A stretch of DNA of 6,669 nucleotides, taken from positions 1 through 6,669 of the forward strand of contig JAEZFY010000336.1 of the NCBI GenBank assembly GCA_023417265.1. Direction: 5' to 3'. The position numbers were made by a program, and so were the translations under genes. Shown here piece by piece: positions 1 to 4,949 of this stretch (within the stretch, counting starts at the first letter, position 1; each line of letters starts with the position of its first letter). This DNA comes from Actinomycetes bacterium. GTDB lineage: Bacteria; Actinomycetota; Acidimicrobiia; Acidimicrobiales; Ilumatobacteraceae. The notes beneath the pieces are model-generated. The model made no database searches and was not told where the DNA came from. It saw only the letters and a program-made list of their open reading frames with translations.

Positions 1-2
1 CC

Positions 3-2696
3 CGCGGCGAGCTCGACCGGTTGGTCGCCGCGTTCGGTCGCGACCGGGTGCTGGTCGAGCTGTGGGACCACGGCGACCCGCTCGACGCGCACCGCAACGA
101 CGCGCTCGCCGCGCTCGCCCGCCAGGCCGGGGTGGGTTGCGTGGCCACCAACAACGTGCACTATGCGGCCCCGCCGCAACGCCGCCTGGCCACCGCCGTC
201 GCCGCCGTGCGGGCCCGGCGTTGCCTCGCCGAGATCGACCCGTGGCTCCCGGCCGGAGCCGCTGCCCATCTGCGTTCGGGGGCCGAGCAGGCACGCCGGT
301 TCGCCCGCTATCCCGGGGCGGTCGAGCTGGCGGCCGAGATCGGCCGGGCGGCGGCGTTCGACCTGTCCCTCGTGGCGCCCAACCTGCCGCCGTTTGCGTG
401 CCCACCGGGGCGCAGCGAGATGGCGTTCCTGCGCGAGGTCGTCGAGGCCGGGGCCACCGTGCGCTACGGCCCCCGCTCCGGCCCGCCGGCGGCGCACGTC
501 AAACCCGAGCACTTCGCCCGGGCGTGGCCCACGCTCGACCGCGAACTGCGCATCATCGAGCAGCTCGGGTTCGCCGGCTACTTCCTCGTCGTGTGGGACC
601 TCGTCGAGTACTGCAAGCGCAACGGCATCTTCTGCCAGGGTCGCGGCAGCGCGGCCAACTCGGCGGTCTGTTACGCGCTCGGCATCACCAACGCCGACGC
701 GGTGTCGCTCGGGTTGCTGTTCGAGCGCTTCCTGTCGCCCGAGCGCGACGGGCCACCCGACATCGACATCGACATCGAGAGCGACCGCCGCGAGGAGGTG
801 ATCCAGTACGTGTACGACAAGCACGGCCGGCATCACACCGCCCAGGTCGCCAACGTGATCACCTACCGCGCCCGCTCGGCGATCCGCGACATGGCCAAGG
901 CGCTCGGCTACTCCACCGGCCAGCAGGACGCGTTCTCCAAGCGGGTCGACGGGTGGGGCTCGGTCGACAGCGCCGACGAGCTACCCGCCGAGCTGCGCGA
1001 GCTGGCCCTCCAGATCGAGGACGCCCCGCGGCATCTCGGCATCCACTCGGGCGGGATGGTGATCTGCGACCGGCCGGTGATCGAGGTCTGCCCGGTGGAG
1101 TGGGGCCGCATGGACAAGCGCTCGGTGCTGCAGTGGGACAAGGACGACTGCGCCCGGGCCGGGCTGGTGAAGTTCGACCTGCTCGGGCTCGGCATGTTGT
1201 CGGCGTTGCGCTACGCGATCGAGCTGATCGAGGAGCACCGCGGCTACCGGATCGACCTGGCGACGTTGCCGCAAGAAGACGCGGTGTACGAGATGTTGTG
1301 CCGGGCCGACACGGTCGGCGTGTTCCAGATCGAGTCGCGGGCGCAGATGGCGACGCTGCCGCGGCTCAAACCGCGCACGTTCTACGACCTCGTCGTCGAG
1401 GTCGCCCTGATCCGCCCCGGCCCGATCCAGGGCGGCTCGGTGCACCCGTACATCCGCCGCCGCAATGGCCAGGAACCGATCACGTTCCTGCATCCGCTGC
1501 TCGAGAAGTCGTTGGGCAAAACGCTCGGGGTGCCGCTGTTCCAGGAGCAGCTGATGCAGATGGCGATCGACGTCGCCGGGTTCACGCCGGCCGAATCCGA
1601 CGAGTTGCGCCAGGCGATGGGCGCCAAGCGTTCGGCGGCGCGCATGGAGGCCCTGCGCGAGCGCCTGTTTGCCGGCATGGCGCAACGCGGCATCACCGGC
1701 GACACCGCCGAACAGATCTTCACCAAGATGAAGGCGTTCGCCAGCTACGGCTTCCCGGAGAGTCACTCGGTGTCGTTCGCCTACTTGGTGTATGCGTCGG
1801 CGTGGATCAAGTACCACGAACCGGCGGCGTTCTGCGCGGCCCTGATCAAGGCCCAGCCGATGGGGTTCTGGTCGCCGCACACGCTCGTGCAGGACGCCCG
1901 CCGGCACGGCGTCGCGGTGCGTTCCCCCGATCTCAACGCCTCGCTCGCCGCGCCCACGCTCGAAGACGGCGGGGCGGCGGTGCGGCTCGGTGTGGCGTCG
2001 GTGCGCGGCATCGGCACCGAGCTGGCCGCCCAGATCGAAGCGGCTCGGCGCGAGGCCGGCCCGTACCGCTCCCCGGAAGACCTCGTCCGCCGCGTGCCGG
2101 CACTCACCCAGGCGCAGCTCGAAGCGCTCGCCACGGCCGGCGTGTTCGGTGAGTGCTTCGGCCTCGATCGGCGGCGGGCGTTGTGGGCGGCCGGGGCGGT
2201 CGCCCAGTCGCGGCCGGGCCGCCTGCCCGGTGTGGTGGCCGGGGCACACGCACCGCGGTTGCCGGGGCTCACTCCCGTCGAGGAGTCGATCGCCGATCTG
2301 TGGGCCACCGGTGTGTCACCTGACGGACACCCCACCCGGTTCGTCCGTGATGAACTCGACCGGCTGGGAGTCACCACCGCGGCCGGCCTGGTCGACGCTC
2401 CGGTCGATCGCAAGGTGCTCGTGGCGGGAGTGGTCACCCACCGGCAGCGCCCGATGACTGCCCAGGGCACGACGTTTCTGTCGCTCGAGGACGAAACCGG
2501 GCTGATCAACGTGGTCGTGTCGAAGGGGTGCTGGGCGCGGTTCCGCAGCGTCGCCCGCGGGGCCCCGGCGTTGGTGGTGCGCGGCACGCTCGAGCGCTAC
2601 TCCGACGGCGACGGCTACCAGGTCATCAACGTCGTCGCCGAAGTGCTCACACCGCTGCCGCTGCACATCACGCTCCCGAGCCGCGACTTCCACTGA
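3..2696 (+). CDS. dnaE2: Error-prone DNA polymerase III alpha subunit, DnaE2/ImuC type (5' partial)
   Basis: This is a C-family polymerase of the translesion (ImuA/ImuB/DnaE2) mutasome, acting on damaged DNA in the cytoplasm. The frame is open from base 3, so the gene starts upstream; 897 codons are visible against roughly 1,050-1,100 for the family. The first ~55 visible codons are the end of the PHP domain (VATNNVHY at about 159-182). The palm carries the acidic cluster PDIDIDIES (756-782) and KFDLLGL (Asp codon 1176-1178), which match the three metal-binding aspartates of DnaE, so the enzyme looks active. The block around 1855-1920 (QPMGFWSPHTLVQDARRHGV) and the C-terminal SRDFH ending are characteristic of DnaE2 rather than replicative DnaE1. 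A helix-hairpin-helix region lies near 2070-2160 and an OB-fold (VLVAGVVTHRQRPMTAQGT) at about 2415-2670. imuA/imuB and any LexA box would lie upstream, out of view. The TTG at 21 is internal and is not the start. Confidence 0.95.
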   Translation, partial: RGELDRLVAAFGRDRVLVELWDHGDPLDAHRNDALAALARQAGVGCVATNNVHYAAPPQRRLATAVAAVRARRCLAEIDPWLPAGAAAHLRSGAEQARRFARYPGAVELAAEIGRAAAFDLSLVAPNLPPFACPPGRSEMAFLREVVEAGATVRYGPRSGPPAAHVKPEHFARAWPTLDRELRIIEQLGFAGYFLVVWDLVEYCKRNGIFCQGRGSAANSAVCYALGITNADAVSLGLLFERFLSPERDGPPDIDIDIESDRREEVIQYVYDKHGRHHTAQVANVITYRARSAIRDMAKALGYSTGQQDAFSKRVDGWGSVDSADELPAELRELALQIEDAPRHLGIHSGGMVICDRPVIEVCPVEWGRMDKRSVLQWDKDDCARAGLVKFDLLGLGMLSALRYAIELIEEHRGYRIDLATLPQEDAVYEMLCRADTVGVFQIESRAQMATLPRLKPRTFYDLVVEVALIRPGPIQGGSVHPYIRRRNGQEPITFLHPLLEKSLGKTLGVPLFQEQLMQMAIDVAGFTPAESDELRQAMGAKRSAARMEALRERLFAGMAQRGITGDTAEQIFTKMKAFASYGFPESHSVSFAYLVYASAWIKYHEPAAFCAALIKAQPMGFWSPHTLVQDARRHGVAVRSPDLNASLAAPTLEDGGAAVRLGVASVRGIGTELAAQIEAARREAGPYRSPEDLVRRVPALTQAQLEALATAGVFGECFGLDRRRALWAAGAVAQSRPGRLPGVVAGAHAPRLPGLTPVEESIADLWATGVSPDGHPTRFVRDELDRLGVTTAAGLVDAPVDRKVLVAGVVTHRQRPMTAQGTTFLSLEDETGLINVVVSKGCWARFRSVARGAPALVVRGTLERYSDGDGYQVINVVAEVLTPLPLHITLPSRDFH

Positions 2697-2724
2697 CGCG
2701 TTCGGGTGGGCCGCCACCGCGCCG

Positions 2725-2730
2725 TACGAT
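2725..2730 (+). promoter_or_regulatory. Candidate -10 element of a leaderless promoter for the PIG-L gene
   Basis: The hexamer TACGAT fits the actinobacterial TANNNT -10 consensus. Its last base is seven bases before the ATG at 2738, which would place the transcription start at or next to the A of that ATG, the geometry of a leaderless mRNA. No purine-rich ribosome binding site precedes 2738, which agrees with this. The -35 region (about 2701-2707, TTCGGGT) is only weakly promoter-like. The element lies in the 41-base gap after the polymerase stop, so read-through from dnaE2 is also possible. Confidence 0.45.
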
Positions 2731-2782
2731 CGACACCATGCAGGACGACACCATGCAGGCCGACACCATGCAGGCCGACACC
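2731..2782 (+). repeat. 15-bp tandem repeat, three full copies, each carrying a start codon
   Basis: The unit ATGCAGGMCGACACC occurs at 2738-2752, 2753-2767 and 2768-2782. Copies 2 and 3 are identical; copy 1 has A instead of C at its ninth base. The last seven bases of the unit (CGACACC) also occur at 2731-2737, giving about 3.5 copies. It encodes MQDDT-MQADT-MQADT at the N-terminus of the PIG-L protein, ahead of the folded domain, so copy-number change would stay in frame and be tolerated. Confidence 0.9.
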
Positions 2783-3493
2783 TCGCCCGACCGACTTGCG
2801 CCGCTCCCCGAGGACTGGCAGCGGGCCTTGGCGGTTGTCGCCCATCCCGACGACATGGAGTACGGCGCCGCGGCGGCCGTCGCCCGGTGGGTGCAGCAGG
2901 GCAAGCACGTCGCCTATGCGCTCGTGTCCGACGGCGAATCCGGTATCGCCACGATGCACCCCGACAAGGCCGGGCCGTTGCGCCGCGACGAACAGCTCGC
3001 CAGCTGCGAGATCGTCGGCGTCACCGACGTCGAGTTCCTCGGCCACCGCGACGGGCGGATCGTCGAGGGCGTCGAGCTGCGCGCCGAGCTGGCCGGGCTG
3101 TTGCGCCGCCACCGTCCCGACGTCGTGCTGTCGATCAACTACCGCGACTGGTGGGGCAACGGCTCGTGGAACCACGCCGACCACCGTGCCGTCGGGCGGG
3201 CGTTGCTCGACGCCGTCCGCGACGCCGCCAACCCGTGGCTGTTCACCGACCGGGGCGAGGCGTGGAACGGGGTCAGGTTCGTCGCCTTCAGTGGCAGCCC
3301 GTACGCCACCCACGCGGTCGACACCTCCGCCACGTTCGACGTCGGTGTGCGCGCCCTGGCTGCCCACCGCACGTTCCTCGAGCACCTCGGCGGCGAGTTC
3401 GCCGAGCCGTACTCGTCGTTGCGCGAGGCGGCGGTCAGCGCCGGGCGCCGGCTCGGTGTCGAGCTCGCCACGGCGTTCGAAGTCATCGACTGA
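2738..3493 (+). CDS. PIG-L/LmbE family zinc-dependent N-acyl deacetylase
   Basis: This 251-residue cytoplasmic protein has the PIG-L fold signature. The family hydrolyses N-acyl (typically N-acetyl) groups from amino-sugar-type substrates with a bound metal ion. The first zinc motif is AHPDDMEYG (His36, Asp38, Asp39), where one Asp also serves as general base. The second is NHADHRAVG (His146, His149). Between them lie SDGESG (64-69) and EFLGHRDG (99-106), typical of an actinobacterial subgroup of unknown substrate. It lacks the HPDDE form seen in MshB and Mca, so I do not call it a mycothiol enzyme. Three in-frame ATGs (2738, 2753, 2768) could start it. 2738 suits a leaderless transcript from TACGAT, while 2753 has an AGGA seven bases upstream. 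The folded domain begins near residue 28, so all three give a complete enzyme. It lies 41 bases after dnaE2 on the same strand, so co-transcription is possible. The open frame upstream of 2738 overlaps dnaE2 out of frame and is not coding. Confidence 0.9.
   Translation: MQDDTMQADTMQADTSPDRLAPLPEDWQRALAVVAHPDDMEYGAAAAVARWVQQGKHVAYALVSDGESGIATMHPDKAGPLRRDEQLASCEIVGVTDVEFLGHRDGRIVEGVELRAELAGLLRRHRPDVVLSINYRDWWGNGSWNHADHRAVGRALLDAVRDAANPWLFTDRGEAWNGVRFVAFSGSPYATHAVDTSATFDVGVRALAAHRTFLEHLGGEFAEPYSSLREAAVSAGRRLGVELATAFEVID
2742..2745 (+). promoter_or_regulatory. Shine-Dalgarno-like AGGA ahead of the second ATG of the PIG-L gene
   Basis: AGGA lies inside repeat copy 1, seven bases before the ATG at 2753. 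It exists only because copy 1 differs from copies 2 and 3 at one base; the third ATG (2768) is preceded by AGGC. A leadered transcript, for example read-through from dnaE2, could therefore start translation at 2753, while a leaderless one would use 2738. Confidence 0.3.
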
Positions 3494-3518
3494 ACGCCGC
3501 GGCTTCCGACGAGCGTGC

Positions 3519-3550
3519 CTGGGCCCGCCCGCCGGTCGCCCAGCCGGCGG
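3519..3550. terminator. Overlapping GC-rich hairpins between convergent genes; possible bidirectional terminator
   Basis: The 59-base gap between the PIG-L stop (3493) and the repeat-protein stop (3553) holds two inverted repeats. One is CCGCCGG (3529-3535) pairing with CCGGCGG (3544-3550) across an eight-base loop. The other is CTGGGC (3519-3524) pairing with GCCCAG (3538-3543). They share bases, so only one can form at a time. No T-tract follows on either strand, so this is not a classic intrinsic terminator. The position between two convergent stops is the main argument. Confidence 0.4.
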
Positions 3551-3552
3551 CG

Positions 3553-4797
3553 TCAGTCGATCCAGCCGGTGACGTCGACGATCAGATCGGCGTCGGCCTT
3601 CGTGAACACGCACACGGTGCCCTCGTCCGACAAGCGGACGACCGCGTTGTTGGCCCGCGTCATGCCGGCCGTGTAGTTGAGGTTGCTCGCCAACGGGCGC
3701 GGTTGCGACGGGTCGGTGCACGGCCAGATCGTCACGAAGCCGGCGTCGCCGGTGGCGACCGCGGCGACGTTCAAGAACGCCGCGCGGGCGTTGGCCGCGA
3801 CGCCTCCCCGTCCGGCGATCGTGATCTCGATCGCCTGCCCGGCGGCCAGCCGCGGGCCAGCGGCGACGCCGTCGACGAGCGGGTAGCCGGGACGGCTGTC
3901 GAACAGGCGGGCCGGGGTCGACGTGTGGACGGGCTGCATCTCGGCGGTCAGGTAGCCCGTGACATCGACGACGATGTCGCTGGCGGCCTTGGTGAAGATG
4001 CACAGGTTCCCGCTCGCCGAGAGGTCGATGATCGCCCCGTTCGGCACGACTTGGCCGGGCGCGTAGTTGAGGGTGCTGACCACCGGTCGGTCGGGCGTGC
4101 ACGGCCACAGCGTGAGGTACCCGTTGGCCGCCGGGTGCACGGCGGTGACGTTGACGATCGCCGCCGTCGCTCCGGCGGGGACGTTGCCGCGCCCGGCGAT
4201 CGGGATCTCGATCATCGTCTCGGCGGCGAGCGCGGCGGGGCCGTGGTACTGCCCGTCGAACGTGTTGGTGTCGGTGCCCGGGCGAGTGTCGAGGTAACGC
4301 GCCGGCTCGATGCCGACGGCCGGGGCCTTGGGGTCGACATAGCCGTTGACGTCGAGCACGAAATCAGCGGCCTGGGTCGAGTACAGACACACGTCGCCGT
4401 CGGCGTCGAGCGGCACGACCGCGTTGTTGGCGAGCAGGTTGCCGGCGACGTAGTTGAGGTGTGACGCCTTGGGTACGTCGGGTGTGCACGGATAGAGCGT
4501 GGCCCATCCGGCCCCGTCGGGGAGCACGACGGCGACGTTGGCGGCCACCGCTTGGGCTCCGAGGGGGATCTCGCCGCGGCCGGCGATGTCGAGACGGTAC
4601 GGGGTGCGTGCGGCGAGTCGCCCGGTCGCCTCGTGGCCGTGATCGAACGTCTGCTCACCTTGCCGGGTGTCCCAGTAGCGCGCCGGCGCGACCGGGACGA
4701 TGACGGGTGCGATGAGTGGGATGTAGTGCGGCTCGATGCGTCGGCCGCCCCGGCGGGTTACTCGCGGTGGTCGGCGGCGCAGGCGGCGCCGCCGCAC
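3553..4797 (-). CDS. Secreted-type protein of three ~125-residue PAR..DTR / VVDVTGY repeats (start uncertain)
   Basis: The frame ends at TGA 3555-3553 and encodes three tandem beta-rich domains of a kind common in actinobacterial, especially Acidimicrobiia, exported proteins; their molecular function is unknown to me. Each has PARxxDTR/DSR near its start, AGRG, a hydrophobic NVxAV-type strand, a PC motif, (S/A)xLNY, a second Cys in GxxC(L/I/V)(Y/F), and ends in V(L/V)DV(N/T)G(Y/W). The two cysteines per domain suggest an intradomain disulfide, hence export. The nearest start codon upstream of repeat 1 is GTG 4797-4795, giving 414 residues. The resulting N-terminus is an Arg-rich run followed by PHYIPLIAPVIVPVAP, with no ribosome binding site and no good signal peptide. 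The longer open frame up to 5031 is out-of-frame hydrolase sequence. The lack of an export signal suggests these domains were the C-terminus of the upstream hydrolase, now in the -1 frame. The repeats are secure; the start and independence are not. Confidence 0.7.
   Translation of the reverse strand: MRRRRLRRRPPRVTRRGGRRIEPHYIPLIAPVIVPVAPARYWDTRQGEQTFDHGHEATGRLAARTPYRLDIAGRGEIPLGAQAVAANVAVVLPDGAGWATLYPCTPDVPKASHLNYVAGNLLANNAVVPLDADGDVCLYSTQAADFVLDVNGYVDPKAPAVGIEPARYLDTRPGTDTNTFDGQYHGPAALAAETMIEIPIAGRGNVPAGATAAIVNVTAVHPAANGYLTLWPCTPDRPVVSTLNYAPGQVVPNGAIIDLSASGNLCIFTKAASDIVVDVTGYLTAEMQPVHTSTPARLFDSRPGYPLVDGVAAGPRLAAGQAIEITIAGRGGVAANARAAFLNVAAVATGDAGFVTIWPCTDPSQPRPLASNLNYTAGMTRANNAVVRLSDEGTVCVFTKADADLIVDVTGWID
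3556..3915 (-). repeat. Repeat domain 3 of the exported repeat protein (120 aa)
   Basis: Starts at PARLFDSRPG (Pro codon 3915-3913), has AGRGGVAA, an FVTIWPC first cysteine and a GTVCVFTK second cysteine, and ends LIVDVTGWID at the stop. DSR replaces DTR and GW replaces GY compared with the other two copies. It is clearly homologous to repeats 1 and 2 but diverged, so this is an old protein-level duplication rather than a recent DNA duplication. Confidence 0.85.
3916..4305 (-). repeat. Repeat domain 2 of the exported repeat protein (about 130 aa)
   Basis: Starts at PARYLDTRPG (Pro codon 4305-4303), with IPIAGRGNVPAG, YLTLWPCTPDRP, LNYAPG and GNLCIFTK, and ends DIVVDVTGYL followed by a short TAEMQPV linker. 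This copy is closest to the general family pattern. Confidence 0.85.
4306..4686 (-). repeat. Repeat domain 1 of the exported repeat protein (about 127 aa)
   Basis: Starts at PARYWDTRQG (Pro codon 4686-4684), with LDIAGRGEIPLG, WATLYPCTPDVP, LNYVAG and GDVCLYST, and ends FVLDVNGYV followed by DPKAPAVGIE. A Trp replaces the usual aliphatic residue in the first motif. Immediately before it lies a proline/hydrophobic stretch (PHYIPLIAPVIVPVA) that reads as a linker or strand rather than a signal peptide. Confidence 0.85.
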
Positions 4798-4949
4798 ACG
4801 TCGACGAGTTGGTCGTCGAACAGGAACGCCGCCTTCTGCACGCGCACGTCGGGATCGGCGCGCGGGTCCTCGTGGGAGTCGTCCCCCTCGCGTGGGGGGA
4901 CGCGCTCGAACGGGATCGGGGCCATGCCCGAGTCCCAGATGACGATCGC
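4758..4949 (-). pseudogene. In-frame C-terminal continuation of the alpha/beta hydrolase beyond its TAG stop
   Basis: Directly after the TAG at 4952-4950, the same frame runs on for 63 codons to TAA (4760-4758). The product begins AIVIWDSGMAPIP, continues with PPREGDDSHEDPRADPD and QKAAFLF, and ends LVDVCGGAACAADHRE. This is balanced, protein-like sequence with acidic and hydrophobic residues in a plausible order, and it resembles what I recall as the C-terminal end of this hydrolase group (WDSG, PP.EG.D.HEDPR, VDVCGG). There is no start codon or ribosome binding site to make it a separate gene. I therefore read it as the original C-terminus of the hydrolase, separated by one nonsense codon. 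Whether it is ever translated is unknown. Confidence 0.65.

Noticed and set aside
981..2249. Long minus-strand open frame (422 codons) antisense to dnaE2
   Set aside because: Its product is Arg/His/Gly-rich low-complexity sequence typical of a high-GC antisense frame, with no recognisable motif. The plus-strand frame has unmistakable polymerase motifs throughout.
1781..2587. Minus-strand 268-codon open frame opposite the dnaE2 C-terminus
   Set aside because: Ser/Arg/Pro-rich antisense shadow of the polymerase OB-fold and helix-hairpin-helix region; no domain visible.
2528..2737. N-terminal extension of the PIG-L frame into dnaE2
   Set aside because: It overlaps the conserved dnaE2 OB-fold and SRDFH end out of frame, and the residues are Arg/His-rich. 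The ATGs at 2738-2770 are the credible starts.
2697..2737. LexA/SOS box ahead of the PIG-L gene
   Set aside because: No palindromic GAAC/GTTC-type element is present in this gap; the regulatory region of dnaE2 itself is outside the window.
2615..4108. Minus-strand 497-codon open frame crossing the repeat region and the PIG-L gene
   Set aside because: Arg/His/Gly/Asp-biased shadow; the minus-strand repeat domains with conserved motifs are in a different frame.
2887..4464. Plus-strand 525-codon open frame crossing the PIG-L gene and the repeat region
   Set aside because: It spans two oppositely oriented real genes and has Arg/Gly/Val-biased composition, so it is an out-of-frame or antisense artefact of high GC.
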